From Streptomyces sp. SW4 (GTDB lineage Bacteria; Actinomycetota; Actinomycetes; Streptomycetales; Streptomycetaceae): a stretch of 64,000 nt of DNA. The stretch lies in assembly GCA_003248315.1 (NCBI GenBank), contig QKWM01000004.1:1612001-1676000 (forward strand), written 5' to 3'. Position numbers and translations under genes: made by a program. Positions 11,567-24,302 of this stretch are shown one piece after another (position 1 is the first letter of the stretch; each line of letters begins with the position of its first letter). Below the pieces are notes generated by a model. That model searched no databases, was not told where the DNA came from, and was given only the letters and a program-made list of their open reading frames with translations.

Positions 11567-13133
11567 TTGGCCGCCTCCACCTCGGGCTGGGGGTCCTTCT
11601 TCTGTACGTCCGACATGGTCTGCTCGACCGCCGGGTTGACCACGTCCGTGAGCGGCTTCGGGTAGACGCCGAGGACGATCAGCAGGGCGACCAGCGGCGC
11701 CACCACCACCAGCTCGCGCACCCGCAGGTCCGGCATCCTGGCCACCTCGGGCTTGACCGGGCCCGTCATCGTCCGCTGGTAGAGGACGAGGGTGTAGAGC
11801 GCGGCCAGGACGATGCCGAAGGTGGCGATGATGCCGACCACCGGGTAGCGCGTGAACGTGCCGACCAGCACCAGGAACTCGCTGACGAACGGCGCGAGAC
11901 CGGGCAGCGACAGCGTCGCCAGGCCGCCGATCAGGAAGGTGCCGGCGAGCACCGGGGCGACCTTCTGCACCCCGCCGTAGTCGGCGATGAGCCGCGAGCC
12001 GCGCCGCGAGATCAGGAAGCCGGCCACCAGCATCAGCGCGGCGGTGGAGATGCCGTGGTTGACCATGTACAGCGTCGCGCCGGACTGGCCCTGGCTGGTC
12101 ATCGCGAAGATGCCCATGATGATGAAGCCGAAGTGGGAGATCGACGCGTAGGCCACCAGCCGCTTGATGTCGCGCTGGCCGACCGCGAGCAGCGCTCCGT
12201 AGATGATGCTGATCAGCGCCAGCACCAGGATGGCGGGCGTCGCCCACGTGCTCGCCTCCGGGAAGAGCTGGAGGCAGAAGCGGAGCATCGCGAAGGTGCC
12301 CACCTTGTCGACCACCGCCGTGATCAGCACGGCGACCGGGGCGGTGGACTCCTGCATGGCGTTGGGCAGCCAGGTGTGCAGCGGCCACAGCGGCGCCTTC
12401 ACCGCGAAGGCGAAGAAGAAGCCGAGGAACAGCCACCGCTCGGTGCTGGTCGCCATCTGGAGCTCGCCGCTGGCGCGGGCCTCGGCGATCTCCGTGAGGG
12501 AGAAGTTCCCGGCGACCACGTACAGGCCGATCACCGCGGCCAGCATGATCAGACCGCCGACCAGGTTGTACAGCAGGAACTTCACGGCCGCGTACGACCG
12601 TTGCGTCGCCGCCGTCTTCTCGCCGTGCTCGTGGGCGCGGTCCCGAAGCCTCCGATGAGGAAGTACATCGGGATGAGCATGGCTTCGAAGAAGATGTAGA
12701 AGAGGAAGACGTCGGTGGCCTCGAAGGAGAGGATCACCATCGCCTCGACCAGCAGGATCAGCGCGAAGAAGCCCTGGGTGGGCCGCCAGCGCCGGCTGCC
12801 GGTCTCCAGCGGGTCGGCGTCGTGCCAGCCCGCGAGGATGATGAACGGGATCAGGACGGCGGTCAGCGCGATCAGTGCCACCGCGATGCCGTCCACGCCC
12901 AGCTCGTACCTGACCCCGAAGTCCGCGATCCAGGCGTGGGACTCGGTGAGCTGGTAGCGGTCGCCGCCGGGGTCGAAACGGATCAGGACCGCGATCGCGA
13001 GCGCGAGCGTGGCCAGCGAGAACAGCAGCGCGAGCCACTTGGCCGCGGTGCGCTTCGCGGCCGGCACGGCGGCCGTGGCGATCGCCCCGACGGCCGGGAG
13101 CACCGCCGTCGCTGTCAGCAGGGGAAAGGACAT
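11563..13133 (-). CDS. nuoM: NADH-quinone oxidoreductase subunit M
   Basis: Second of three antiporter-like proton-pumping subunits, ~523 residues after repair. Family landmarks are YELGVDGIAVALIALTAVL, the charged helix ending LVEAMVILSF, FFFAFAVKAPLWPLHTWLP with the key lysine, and RLVAYASISHFGFIIMG. The one shift, near 12645, changes GFGDRAHEHG into an unrelated reading. One extra G in the GGG run repairs it. ATG 13133 starts six bases before the nuoL stop region, so spacing is tight. Confidence 0.97.
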
Positions 13134-13138
13134 CGGTA

Positions 13139-15103
13139 TCAGACCGCCCTCATCAGCAGGGTCGCGGCGACGAGGACCGCCGCACCGCCGAACATCGAGA
13201 CCGCATACGAGCGCGCGAAGCCGTTCTGCAGCCTGCGCATCCGCCCGGACAGGCCGCCGACCGAGGCCGCCGTGCCGTTGACGACGCCGTCGACCAGACT
13301 GTGGTCGACGTACACCAGGGAGCGCGTGAGGTGTTCGCCGCCGCGGACCAGGACGACGTGGTTGAAGTCGTCCTGGAGCAGGTCGCGCCGGGCGGCCCGG
13401 GTGAGCAGCGAGCCGCGCGGGGCGACGGCCGGGACCGGGCGGCGCCCGTACTGCGCCCAGGCGATCGCGACGCCGATCACCATCACGGCGACCGTGGACA
13501 GCGTCACCGTGAGCGCGCTGACCGGCGGGTGGCCGTGGACGTGGTCGGTGACCGGCTCCAGCCAGTGCACGAACCGGTCGCCGATGCCGAAGAAGGCGCC
13601 CGCGCCCACCGAACCGACGGCGAGGACGATCATCGGGACCGTCATCACCTTCGGCGACTCGTGCGGGTGCGGCGGGGTGTACTCGCCGCGGGTCTCGGCG
13701 GCGGGCTCCACGTCCGGCTGGGCCGGGGACGGCGTCGGGGCGTTGCGCCAGCGCTCCTCGCCGAAGAAGGTCATCAGCATCACGCGCGTCATGTAGTACG
13801 CGGTGATGGCCGCGCCCAGCAGGGCCACGCCGCCGAGGATCCAGCCCTCGGTGCCGCCCTTGGCGAACGCCGCCTCGATGATCTTGTCCTTGGAGAAGAA
13901 GCCGGACAGGCCCGGGAAGCCGATGATGGCGAGGTAGCCGAGGCCGAAGGTGACGAAGGTGACCGGCATGTACTTCCGCAGGCCGCCGTAGCGGCGCATG
14001 TCGACCTCGTCGTTCATGCCGTGCATGACCGAACCGGCGCCGAGGAACAGGCCGGCCTTGAAGAAGCCGTGCGTCACCAGGTGCATGATCGCGAAGACGT
14101 AGCCGATGGGGCCGAGGCCGGCGGCCAGCACCATGTAGCCGATCTGCGACATGGTCGAACCGGCCAGCGCCTTCTTGATGTCGTCCTTCGCGCAACCGAC
14201 GATCGCACCGAACAGCAGCGTGACCGCGCCGACGATGGCGACGACCAGCTGGGCGTCGGGCGCGCCGTTGAAGATGGCGCCGGACCGGACGATGAGGTAG
14301 ACGCCCGCCGTGACCATCGTCGCGGCGTGGATGAGGGCCGAGACCGGGGTCGGGCCCTCCATCGCGTCCCCGAGCCAGGACTGCAGCGGCACCTGGGCGG
14401 ACTTGCCGCAGGCGGCGAGCAGCAGCATCAGGGCGATCGCGGTCAGCTTGCCCTCACCGGCCTCGCCCGCGAGGCCGGCCTCCCCGTGGCCGCCGAGCAC
14501 CGGCCCGAAGGCGAAGGTGCCGAACCACAGGAACATCAGCATGATCGCGATGGACAGGCCCATGTCGCCGACGCGGTTGACCAGGAAGGCCTTCTTGGCC
14601 GCCGTGGCGGCGCTGGGCTTGTGCTGCCAGAAGCCGATCAGCAGGTAGGAGGCGAGGCCGACGCCCTCCCAGCCGACGTACAGCAGCAGGTAGTTGTCGG
14701 CGAGGACGAGGATCAGCATCGCCGCGAGGAACAGGTTCAGGTAGCCGAAGAAGCGGCGGCGCCGCTCGTCGTGCTCCATGTACCCCACGGAGTACAGGTG
14801 GATCAGCGAGCCGACGCCGGTGATCAGCAGGACGAACGTCATCGACAGCTGGTCCAGCCGGAAGGCGACGTCGGCCTGGAAGCCCTCGACCGGGATCCAG
14901 CTGAACAGGTGCTGGGTCAGCGTGCGTTCCTCGGCGCCCTTGCCCAGCATGTCGGCGAAGAGGACGACGCCGAGGGCGAAGGACACGGCCGCCAGCAGGG
15001 TGCCGATCCAGTGGCCGGCGGCGTCCAGCCGGCGGCCGCCGCACAGCAGGACCGCCGCTCCGAGCAGGGGCGCCGCCACCAGCAGCGCAATCAGGTTCTC
15101 CAC
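13139..15103 (-). CDS. nuoL: NADH-quinone oxidoreductase subunit L
   Basis: Intact, 654 residues. Largest antiporter-like subunit of the membrane arm. Landmarks: [73 protein letters not shown] (ion-path lysine region) and [16 protein letters not shown]. The C-terminal part carries the extended region and lateral amphipathic helix before the last membrane span ([14 protein letters not shown]). Start is GTG 15103. It is one of the few long genes in this operon with no frameshift, which argues that the others are sequence errors. Confidence 0.98.
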   Translation of the reverse strand: MENLIALLVAAPLLGAAVLLCGGRRLDAAGHWIGTLLAAVSFALGVVLFADMLGKGAEERTLTQHLFSWIPVEGFQADVAFRLDQLSMTFVLLITGVGSLIHLYSVGYMEHDERRRRFFGYLNLFLAAMLILVLADNYLLLYVGWEGVGLASYLLIGFWQHKPSAATAAKKAFLVNRVGDMGLSIAIMLMFLWFGTFAFGPVLGGHGEAGLAGEAGEGKLTAIALMLLLAACGKSAQVPLQSWLGDAMEGPTPVSALIHAATMVTAGVYLIVRSGAIFNGAPDAQLVVAIVGAVTLLFGAIVGCAKDDIKKALAGSTMSQIGYMVLAAGLGPIGYVFAIMHLVTHGFFKAGLFLGAGSVMHGMNDEVDMRRYGGLRKYMPVTFVTFGLGYLAIIGFPGLSGFFSKDKIIEAAFAKGGTEGWILGGVALLGAAITAYYMTRVMLMTFFGEERWRNAPTPSPAQPDVEPAAETRGEYTPPHPHESPKVMTVPMIVLAVGSVGAGAFFGIGDRFVHWLEPVTDHVHGHPPVSALTVTLSTVAVMVIGVAIAWAQYGRRPVPAVAPRGSLLTRAARRDLLQDDFNHVVLVRGGEHLTRSLVYVDHSLVDGVVNGTAASVGGLSGRMRRLQNGFARSYAVSMFGGAAVLVAATLLMRAV

Positions 15104-15114
15104 GTTTCAGCCCC

Positions 15115-15414
15115 TTACAGCTTCATCAGGCTGGCGTCGTCGACCGAGGCCGAGTGGCGGGAACGGAACAGGGACACGATGATCGCGAGCCCGACCACGA
15201 CCTCCGCGGCGGCGACGACCATCGTGAAGAACGCGATGATCTGGCCGTCGAGGTTGCCGTGCATCCGGGAGAAGGCGACGAACGCGAGGTTGCAGGCGTT
15301 GAGCATCAGCTCGATGCACATGAACACGACGATCGCGTTGCGCCGGATCAGCACGCCGGTGGCGCCGATCGTGAACAACAGGGCCGCGAGGTAGAGGTAG
15401 TTGACGGGGTTCAC
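15115..15414 (-). CDS. nuoK: NADH-quinone oxidoreductase subunit K
   Basis: Intact, 99 residues with three membrane helices, exactly the family pattern. The two conserved membrane glutamates sit in [20 protein letters not shown] and [15 protein letters not shown]. They belong to the charged chain that links quinone chemistry to proton translocation. GTG 15414 overlaps the nuoJ stop by 4 nt. Confidence 0.98.
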
Positions 15415-16251
15415 TTCGACGCCTCCTCGGCCCGCTTGAAGGTGGCCGGCGCGATCGCCTTGCGCTCCAGCCGCTCCTCCGCCCGCTGCTCCAGGGCCCG
15501 CAGGTCGTTGAGCGCCTCCTGCGAGACGTCCCGGATCTGGCCGCGCTCCGGAGGGTCTTGCTGACCGTGAGGTCGGACGGGGTGCCGTCGGGCAGCAGGC
15601 CGGCGATGTCCACGGCGTTGTGCCGGGCGTAGACGCCGGGCGCGGGCAGCGGCGGGATGTACGTGCCCTCGCGCACGCGCTGCTCGGCCAGCTCCCGCTG
15701 GGTCCTGGCCCGCTCGGTGCGTTCGCGGTGCGTGAGCACCATGGCGCCGACGGCGGCCGTGATGAGCAGGGCGCCGGTGATCTCGAAGGCGAAGACGTAC
15801 TTGGTGAAGATGAGGGACGCGATGCCCTCCACGTTGCCGTTGGCGTTGGCCCGGCCGATGCCGGTGAACTCCGTCAGGGCGGCGTTGCCGATGCCGCCGA
15901 TCAGGAGGATGCCGAAGCCGAGGCCGCACAGCAGGGCCAGCCAGCGCTGCCCCGGATGGTCTCCTTCAGCGAGTCCGCCGCGGTGACGCCGACGAGCATC
16001 ACCACGAACAGGAACAGCATCATGATCGCGCCGGTGTAGACGACGATCTGCACGACGCCGAGGAAGTAGGCGCCGTTGGCCAGGTAGAACACCGCGAGGA
16101 TGATCATGGTCCCGGCGAGGCAGAGCGCGCTGTGCACGGCCTTCTTCATGAAGACGGTGCACAGGGCCCCGATCACGGCGACCGTGCCGAGGACCCAGAA
16201 CTGGACGGCCTCCCCGGTGGAGGTGGAGTAGGCGGCGAGCTGCTCGGTCAT
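15411..16251 (-). CDS. nuoJ: NADH-quinone oxidoreductase subunit J
   Basis: Membrane subunit with five helices near the quinone chamber, ~280 residues after repair. The third helix ([21 protein letters not shown]) carries the conserved pi-bulge segment VYTGAIMVL. The C-terminal cytoplasmic tail ([16 protein letters not shown]) is longer than in E. coli NuoJ, as is usual in actinobacteria. Shifts lie near 15955 and 15553. ATG 16251 overlaps the nuoI stop as ATGA. Confidence 0.95.
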
Positions 16252-16888
16252 CGGCGGATCACCTTCTCCGAGGCCGGTTCGGTCCCGCCGAACGTCGAGT
16301 CGCCCTCCTGGACGACCTCGCCCTGGGAACGGGCGACCTGCCGCTCGGTGCCGGGGCGGCCTCCGTGACCAGACCGCGGTAGTAGTCCTGCTCGTCCGTC
16401 CCCGGATAGATGGCGTGGGGCGTGTCGACCATGCCGTCCTCGAGGCCGGCGAGCAGCTGCTCCTTGGTGTAGATGAGGTCGGCCCGGCTGGAGTCGGCGA
16501 GCTCGAACTCGTTGGTCATCGTGAGCGCGCGCGTGGGGCACGCCTCGATGCACAGGCCGCACAGGATGCAGCGGGCGTAGTTGATCTGGTAGACGCGGCC
16601 GTACCGCTCGCCCGGCGAGTAGCGCTCCTCGTCGGTGTTGTCCGCGCCCTCCACGTAGATGGCGTCGGCGGGGCAGGCCCAGGCGCACAGCTCGCAGCCG
16701 ACGCACTTCTCCAGGCCGTCCGGATGGCGGTTGAGCTGGTGCCGCCCGTGGAAGCGCGGAGCCGTGGTCTTGGGCTGCTCCGGGTACTGCTCGGTGAGCC
16801 GCTTCTTGAACATGGCCTTGAAGGTCACGCCGAAGCCGGCCACGGGGTTCTGGAAACCGGGCTTGGTGTCCTTGGGTTCCTCAGCCAT
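16248..16888 (-). CDS. nuoI: NADH-quinone oxidoreductase subunit I (two 4Fe-4S clusters)
   Basis: Peripheral-arm ferredoxin-like subunit carrying clusters N6a and N6b. The two motifs [12 protein letters not shown] and [12 protein letters not shown] provide all eight cysteines. Repaired length is ~213 residues. A one-base loss in the C run near 16360 breaks the C-terminal tail, which is hydrophilic and not conserved. ATG 16888 overlaps the nuoH stop (ATGGCTGA), giving tight coupling. Confidence 0.96.
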
Positions 16889-18280
16889 CGGACGCCTCCT
16901 TTCCATCCGTAGATCCGCCCAGAGGTCCGTCACTGTGAGTATCGGTGCCGCCACTGACAATCAGCTCCCGCTCCCGGCGCGGGCGGCGTCGCGGCACCGG
17001 CGGCAACTCCTGTCCCGGCAGCGGCGGTACGGGGAACCCGCCGGCCATCGGGTCGAACGCGGCGGGCCGCTCGGCGGGCGGCTCGGCCCGCCTGGACCGC
17101 TCGCGGAACATGTCGGCGACGAAGGACAGCAGGAGCAGGGCCAGCACGGCGCCGCCGATGTAGAGGGCGATGTCGCCGAAGCCGTAGTTCTCGTTGCGCA
17201 GCGCCCGCACGGTGGCGACCATCATCAGCCACACCAGGGAGACCGGGATGAGGACCTTCCAGCCGAGCTTCATCAGCTGGTCGTAGCGGACCCGCGGGAG
17301 CGTGCCGCGCAGCCAGACGAACATGAACAGCAGCAGCAGGAGCTTGCCGGTGAACCAGAGCATCGGCCACCAGCCGTGGTTCGCGCCCTCCCAGAAGGTG
17401 CTGACGGGCCACGGCGCCCGCCAGCCGCCGAGGAAGAACGTCACCGCGACCGCCGAGACCGTCACCATGTTGATGTACTCGGCGAGCATGAACATCGCGA
17501 ACTTGATCGACGAGTACTCGGTGTTGAAGCCGCCGACCAGGTCGCCCTCGGACTCCGGCATGTCGAAGGGGGCGCGGTTGGTCTCGCCGACCATCGTCAC
17601 GATGTAGAGGAGGAACGACACCGGCAGCAGCACCAGGTACCAGCGGTCCGCCTGCTGTTCGACGATCGCCGACGTCGACATCGACCCGAGTAGAGGAAGA
17701 CGGAGGCGAAGGCGGCGCCCATCGCGATCTCGTACGAGATCATCTGCGCGCACGACCGCAGGCCGCCGAGCAGCGGATAGGTCGATCCGGAGCTCCAGCC
17801 CGCCAGCACGATGCCGTAGATGCCGACCGAGGCGACCGCGAGGATGTACAGGGCCGCGATCGGCAGGTCGGTGAGCTGCATCGTGGTGCGGTGGCCGAAG
17901 ACGGAGATCTCGTTGCCGGCCGGCCCGAAGGGGATCACCGCGATCGCCATGAAGGCGGGGACGGCGGCGACGACCGGCGCGAGGATGTACACCGCCTTGT
18001 CGGCGCGCTTGACGACGACGTCTTCCTTGAGCATCAGCTTCACGCCGTCGGCGAGCGACTGGAGCATGCCCCAGGGGCCGTGCCGGTTGGGTCCGACGCG
18101 CCGCTGCATCCAGGCGACGACCTTGCGCTCCATGACGATGGAGATCAGCACGGTCACCATCAGGAAGGCGAAGCAGAACACCGCCTTGACGACGACCAGC
18201 CACCAGGGGTCGCGGCCGAACATCGACAGGTCTTCGGCGGCGAGGGCCGGCAGGCCCTCGGCGGAGAGGTACGGGCTCAT
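16881..18280 (-). CDS. nuoH: NADH-quinone oxidoreductase subunit H
   Basis: Membrane subunit that forms the quinone chamber with NuoB and NuoD, ~466 residues. Landmarks are [30 protein letters not shown], the charged loop [20 protein letters not shown] and [19 protein letters not shown] Pro/Arg-rich cytoplasmic tail of ~60 residues follows the last helix, as in other actinobacteria. One shift near 17685 breaks a helix. ATG 18280 overlaps the nuoG stop. Confidence 0.97.
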
Positions 18281-20777
18281 GCCTCCACCTCCTTGGGGGC
18301 CTCGCCGACGGGCGTCGCCGGGCCGATGCGGACGAGGGAGCCGGGCAGGGCACCCGCGTCGGAGGCGACGCCGGTGCCGGTGGAGTTCAGCGGCAGCCAG
18401 ACCACGCGGTCGGGCATCTCCGTGATCCGCAGGGGCAGTTCGACGGTGCCGGTGGCGCCGGTGACCGCGAGGACGTCGCCGTCCTTCACCCCGGCCTCGG
18501 CCGCCGTGGCGGCCGACACGCGCGCGTGGGCCGCGTGCCGGGTACCGGCGAGCGCCTCGTCGCCCAGCTGGAGCACTCCCTGGTCGAGCAGGAGCCGGTG
18601 CCCGGCGAGGACGGCCTCCCCGGCGGCGGGCCGGGGCAGCGCGCCCGCGGTGTCCACCGGGTCGGCGGCCGCGGGCCCGGTCCAGGCGCCGAGCCGGTCG
18701 ATCTCGGAGCGGACGGTCCGCAGGTCGGGCAGTCCCAGGTGGACGTCCATGGCGTCGGCCAGCATCTGCAGCACGCGCGCGTCGGTGGGCGCGAGGCGCC
18801 GGGTCATCTGGTCCGGCTTGAGCGCGGCCTCGAAGAAGCGGGCCCGGCCCTCCCAGTTGAGGAAGGTGCCGGCCTTCTCGGCGACCGCGGCGACGGGCAG
18901 GACGACGTCGGCGAGTTCGGTGACCTCGCTGGGCCGCAGCTCCAGCGAGACCAGGAAACCGACCTCGGCGAGGGCGGCACGCGCGCGTGCCGGGTCCGGC
19001 AGGTCGGCGACCTCCACGCCGGCCACCAGCAGCGCCTGGAGTTCCCCGCTCGCGGCGGCCTCGACGATCTGCCCGGTGTCCCGCCCGTAGCGGTGCGGCA
19101 GGTCGGCGACGCCCCAGACGGCGGCGACCTCCTCACGCGCGCGCGGGTCGGTGGCCGGGCGTCCGCCCGGCAGCAGCGAGGGCAGCGCGCCCGCCTCGAC
19201 CGCGCCGCGCTCGCCGGCCCGGCGCGGGATCCACACCAGGCGGGCACCGGTCGCGGACGCGGTCCGCACGGCGGCGGTGAGACCGCCGGCGACGGCGGCC
19301 AGCCGCTCGCCGACGACGATCACCGCGCCCTCGGTGCGCAGCGCCTCGGCGGCGGCGGTTCCCGGGTCCTCCAGGCCGACGCCGCTCGCGAGCGCGTCCA
19401 GCCACTCGGTCTCGGTGCCGGGCGCCGCCGGCAGCAGCGTGCCGCCGGCCTTCTCCAGGCCCCGCGTGGCGTGCGTGGCCAGGGAGAACACCCGCTGCCC
19501 GTGCTTGCGCCAGGCCTTGCGCAGCCGCAGGAAGACGCCGGGCGCCTCCTCCTCGGCCTCGAACCCGACGAGCAGCACGGCGGGCGCCTGCTCCAGGGCG
19601 GTGTACGTGACGCCCGTGCCGTCGAGGTCACGGCCGCGTCCGGCCACCCGGGCGGCCAGGAAGTCGGCCTCCTCGCCGCTGTGCACGCGCGCGCGGAAGT
19701 CGATGTCGTTGGTGTCGAGCGCCACGCGCGCGAACTTGCTGTAGGCGTAGGCGTCCTCCACGGTGAGCCGCCCGCCGGTCAGGACGCCGGTGCGGCCCGG
19801 GAGGCGAGCAGTCCCTGCGCGGCGATCTGGAGGGCCTCCGGCCAGGAGGCCGGCTCCAGCTCGCCCTCCGCGTTGCGGACCAGCGGGGTGTCGAGGCGGT
19901 CCCGCAGCTGCGCGTACCGGAACGCGAAGCGTCCCTTGTCGCAGATCCACTCCTCGTTGACCTCGGGGTCGTTCGCCGCGAGGCGGCGCATGACCTTGCC
20001 GCGCCGGTGGTCGGTGCGGGTGGCGCAGCCGCCCGAGCAGTGCTCGCACACCGACGGCGAGGAGACGAGGTCGAAGGGCGGGAGCGGAACCGGTAGGCCG
20101 CCGAGGTGAGGGCGCCGACCGGGCAGATCTGGATGGTGTTGCCGGAGAAGTACGACTCGAAGGGGTCGCCCTCGCCGGTGCCGACCTGCTGGAGCGCGCC
20201 CCGCTCGATCAGTTCGATCATGGGGTCGCCCGCGACCTGGTTGGAGAACCGGGTGCAGCGGGCGCACAGCACGCACCGTTCCCGGTCGAGGAGCACCTGC
20301 GTGGAGATCGGCACGGGCTTCTCGTAGGTGCGCTTCCTCCCGTCGAAGCGGGATTCGGCGTCGCCGTGCGACATCGCCTGGTTCTGCAGCGGGCACTCGC
20401 CGCCCTTGTCGCAGACCGGGCAGTCCAGCGGGTGGTTGATGAGCAGCAGCTCCATCACACCCTTCTGGGCCTTCTCGGCGACCGGCGAGGTGAGGTGGGT
20501 CCTGACCACCATCCCGTCGGTGCAGGTGATGGTGCAGGACGCCATCGGCTTGCGCTGGCCCTCCACCTCGACGATGCACTGGCGGCAGGCGCCGGCCGGG
20601 TCCAGCAGCGGGTGGTCGCAGAACCGGGGATCTCGATGCCGAGCTGTTCGGCGGCCCGGATGACCAGGGTGCCCTTGGGCACGCTGATCTCGATGCCGTC
20701 GATCGTGAGCGTGACGAGGTCCTCGGGCGGGACCGCCGCCTCTCCCCGCCGGAGGGAGCGCTGGTGGTCACGGTCAT
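18277..20777 (-). CDS. nuoG: NADH-quinone oxidoreductase subunit G
   Basis: Large iron-sulfur subunit of the NADH-oxidising arm. The N-terminal 2Fe-2S ferredoxin domain holds [23 protein letters not shown] and [14 protein letters not shown] supply further clusters. A molybdopterin-oxidoreductase-like domain starts at [20 protein letters not shown], and the protein ends in a formate-dehydrogenase-like C-terminal domain ([21 protein letters not shown]). Repaired length is about 833 residues. Shifts lie near 20735, 20630, 20095 and 19800. ATG 20777 overlaps the nuoF stop as ATGA. Confidence 0.96.
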
Positions 20778-22115
20778 GCGTTCACCTCCGTACGGTGATC
20801 GGCCCAGGCCGTCGACTTCGCGGGGTCGAAGGGCAGCCGCGGCCCGTGATGTGCTGCTCGTACTCCTCGCGGAAGTACTTCAGCGAGGAGAAGATCGGCG
20901 AGGCGGCGCCGTCGCCGAGGGCGCAGAAGGACTTGCCGTTGATGTTGTCGGCGATGTCGTTCAGCTTGTCGAGGTCCTCCATCGAGCCCTTGCCGGCCTC
21001 GATGTCGCGCAGCAGCTGCACGAGCCAGTACGTGCCCTCGCGGCAGGGGTGCACTTGCCGCAGGACTCGTGGGCGTAGAACTCGGTCCAGCGGGTGACGG
21101 CGCGCACGACGCAGGTCGTCTCGTCGAAGCACTGCAGGGCCTTGGTGCCGAGCATGGAGCCCGCGGCCCCACCCCTTCGTAGTCGAGGGGACGTCGAGGT
21201 GCTCGTCGGTGAACATCGGCGTCGAGGAACCGCCCGGTGTCCAGAACTTGAGCCGGTGGCCGGGGCGCATCCCGCCGCTCATGTCGAGGAGCTGGCGCAG
21301 GGTGATGCCGAGCGGCGCCTCGTACTGGCCGGGGCTGGCGACGTGGCCGCTGAGCGAGTAGAGCGTGAAGCCCGGGGACTTCTCGCTGCCCATCGACCTG
21401 AACCATTCCTTGCCCTTGTTCAGGATCGCGGGAACCGACGCGATGGATTCGACGTTGTTCACCACAGTCGGGCAGGCGTAGAGGCCTGCCACCGCAGGGA
21501 AGGGGGACGCAGCCGCGGCTGGCCACGGCGGCCTTCGAGCGAGTCGAGCAGCGCGGTCTCCTCACCGCAGATGTACGCGCCCGCGCCCGCGTGCACGGTG
21601 ACGTCGAGGTCGAGTCCGCTGCCCAGGATGTTCTCGCCGAGGAAGCCCGCCGCGTAGGCCTCGGCGACGGCCGAGTGCAACCGCCGCAGCACGGGGACGA
21701 CTTCACCCCGCAGATAGATGAAGGCATGCGACGACCTGATGGCGTAGCACGCGATCACGATGCCCTCGATGAGGCTGTGCGGGTTCGCGAAGAGGAGCGG
21801 GATGTCCTTGCAGGTGCCCGGCTCCGACTCGTCGGCGTTGACAACAAGATAGTGAGGCTTGCCGTCCCCTGGGGATGAACTGCCACTTCATTCCCGTGGG
21901 GAACCCGCGCCGCCGCGTCCGCGCAGACCGGAGTCCTTGACGTACGCGATCAGGTCGTCCGGCGACATCGCCAGCGCCTTGCGGAGCCCCTCGTACCCCT
22001 CGTGCCTCCGGTAGACGTCCAGCGTCCAGGACCGGTCCTCGTCCCAGAAGGCCGACAGCACGGGTGCGAGCAGCTTCTCCGGGCTGGTGTCCTTGATCTC
22101 GGCTGCCAAGGTCAT
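20774..22115 (-). CDS. nuoF: NADH-quinone oxidoreductase subunit F
   Basis: NADH- and FMN-binding subunit where electrons enter complex I. Motifs seen across frames: the NADH loop [34 protein letters not shown] (FMN and NADH contacts), [19 protein letters not shown], and the 4Fe-4S site [12 protein letters not shown]. It is the most damaged gene here, with about seven shifts near 21900, 21865, 21505, 21200, 21165, 21045 and 20838. Read together they give ~449 residues, a normal length with every motif in order. I start at ATG 22115, which shares one base with the nuoE stop and follows GAGGAGGGGAG. Confidence 0.93.
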
Positions 22116-22983
22116 CACTCCCCTCCTCGGCGACAGGTCCGCCGGGTTGGACGGGTCGGAGGCCGATGTGTCCTGCGGCGCGTCGTGCGAGCTGAGGTGC
22201 TCCGTCGGGACGGGTCGTGCACGGCCCGGTCCTGCGCCGCGTCGTGCGGCCCGCCGTCCCGCGGGTGCACCACGCGCGCGGCGGGGCTCTCGCCCTTCGC
22301 CAGCCGCAGGCCGGCCAGGGAGGCGGGTCCCGCGCTTCCCCGGCCTCGACGGCGCCCTCCCGCTCGTCGGGGAAGCCCGCCAGGATCCGGGCGGTCTCCT
22401 TGAAGGTGCACAGGCGCGCCCCGCGGGTCGGCGTGACCGGCCGGCCGGCCCGGAGGTCGTCGACCAGGCGCCGGGCGCTCGCCGGGGTCTGGTTGTCGAA
22501 GAACTCCCAGTTGACCATCACGACCGGGGCGTAGTCGCAGGCCGCGTTGCACTCGATGTGCTCCAGGGTGACCTTGCCGTCGTCGGTGGTCTCGCCGTTG
22601 CCGACGCCCAAATGCTCCTGGAGCTCTTCGAAGATGGCGTCGCCGCCCATCACCGCGCACAGCGTGTTGGTGCACACCCCGACCTGGTAGTCGCCGGAGG
22701 GCCGGCGCCGGTACATGGTGTAGAAGGTGGCGACGGCGGTCACCTCGGCCGTGGTCAGGCCGAGCACGTCCGCGCAGAACCGCATCCCGGTGCGCGTGAC
22801 GTGGCCCTCCTCCGACTGCACCAGGTGCAGCAGCGGCAGCAGGGCGGACCGGGAGTCCGGGTAGCGGGCGATGATCTCGCGCGCGTCGGACTCCAGTCGC
22901 GCTCGGACGTCGTCCGGGTAGTCGGGCGCGGGCAGCTCGGGCATGCCGAGGCTGACGCCCTGCTCCGGGGAACTGGTGGTCAC
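22115..22983 (-). CDS. nuoE: NADH-quinone oxidoreductase subunit E
   Basis: Thioredoxin-fold 2Fe-2S subunit (cluster N1a). The four cysteines are in CTNTLC and ECNAAC. Family core residues ~20-190 are followed by a long Pro/Arg/Gly-rich tail of ~100 residues, giving ~290 in all against 160-170 in E. coli. A shift near 22340 falls inside that tail. GTG 22983 overlaps the nuoD stop. The alternative start at the methionine of [11 protein letters not shown] is weaker. Confidence 0.93.
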
Positions 22984-24302
22984 CGGTCGACGCCTCCCAT
23001 CACGGGGTCGATGGACGCGACGGCGACGATGACGTCGGCGACCTGGCCGCCCTCGCACATCGCCGCCATCGCCTGCAGGTTGGTGAAGGACGGGTCCCGG
23101 AAGTGGACCCGGTAGGGGCGGGTGCCGCCGTCGGAGACGGCGTGTGCACCGAGTTCGCCCTTGGGCGACTCGACCGCCACGTACGCCTGTCCGGGCGGCA
23201 CGCGGAAGCCCTCGGTGACCAGCTTGAAGTGGTGGATCAGGGCCTCCATGGAGGTGCCCATGATCTTCTTGATGTGGTCGAGGGAGTTGCCGAGCCCGTC
23301 CGGTCCCAGGGCGAGCTGGGCGGGCCAGGCGATCTTCTTGTCGCCGACCATGACGGGGCCGGGCTCCAGCCGGTCCAGGCACTGCTCGATGATCCTGAGC
23401 GACTGGCGCATCTCCTCCAGGCGGATCAGGAAGCGGCCGTAGGCGTCGCAGGTGTCGGCGGTCGGGATGTCGAAGTCGTACGTGTCGTAGCCGCAGTAGG
23501 GCTGTGCCTTGCGCAGGTCGTGGGGCAGTCCCGTGGAGCGCAGGATCGGGCCGGTCGCGCCGAGCGCCATGCAGCCGGCCAGGTCCAGGTAGCCGATGTC
23601 CTGCATGCGGCCCTTGAAGATGGGGTTCCCGGTGGCGAGCTTGTCGTACTCCGGGAGGTTCTTCTTCATCTGCTTCACGAACTCGCGGATGTGGTCCACC
23701 GAGCCCGGGGGCAGGTCCTGGGCGAGGCCGCCGGGGCGGATGAACGCGTGGTTCATGCGCAGGCCGGTGATCAGCTCGTAGATGTCGAGGATCAGTTCGC
23801 GGTCGCGGAAGCCGTAGATCATGATCGTGGTGGCGCCCAGCTCCATGCCGCCGGTGGCGATGCACACCAGGTGGGAGGAGAGCCGGTTCAGCTCCATCAG
23901 GAGCACGCGGATGATCGTGGCCCGGTCGGGGATCTGGTCCTCGATGCCGAGCAGCCGCTCGACCGCCAGGCAGTACGCCGTCTCGTTGAAGAACGACGTC
24001 AGGTAGTCCATGCGCGTCACGAAGGTGGTGCCCTGCGTCCACGTCCGGTACTCGAGGTTCTTCTCGATGCCGGTGTGCAGGTAGCCGATGCCGCACCGGG
24101 CCTCGGTGACGGTCTCGCCCTCGATCTCCAGGATCAGGCGGAGCACGCCGTGCGTGGACGGGTGCTGGGGCCCCATGTTGACGACGATCCGCTCGTCGTC
24201 GGCGCGGGCGGCGGACTGGACGACCTCGTCCCAGTCGCCGCCGGTGACCGTGTAGACGGTGCCTTCGGTCGTCTCCCGAGGGGAGGCGTGCGAGGTGCTC
24301 AT
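22980..24302 (-). CDS. nuoD: NADH-quinone oxidoreductase subunit D
   Basis: Intact, 440 residues. The 49-kDa-type subunit, which forms the quinone-reduction site with NuoB and is related to NiFe-hydrogenase large subunits. Landmarks: [15 protein letters not shown] with the quinone-site histidine, [26 protein letters not shown], and the C-terminal [10 protein letters not shown] 38-residue N-terminal extension precedes the core. ATG 24302 overlaps the nuoC stop as ATGA. Confidence 0.98.
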   Translation of the reverse strand: MSTSHASPRETTEGTVYTVTGGDWDEVVQSAARADDERIVVNMGPQHPSTHGVLRLILEIEGETVTEARCGIGYLHTGIEKNLEYRTWTQGTTFVTRMDYLTSFFNETAYCLAVERLLGIEDQIPDRATIIRVLLMELNRLSSHLVCIATGGMELGATTIMIYGFRDRELILDIYELITGLRMNHAFIRPGGLAQDLPPGSVDHIREFVKQMKKNLPEYDKLATGNPIFKGRMQDIGYLDLAGCMALGATGPILRSTGLPHDLRKAQPYCGYDTYDFDIPTADTCDAYGRFLIRLEEMRQSLRIIEQCLDRLEPGPVMVGDKKIAWPAQLALGPDGLGNSLDHIKKIMGTSMEALIHHFKLVTEGFRVPPGQAYVAVESPKGELGAHAVSDGGTRPYRVHFRDPSFTNLQAMAAMCEGGQVADVIVAVASIDPVMGGVDR

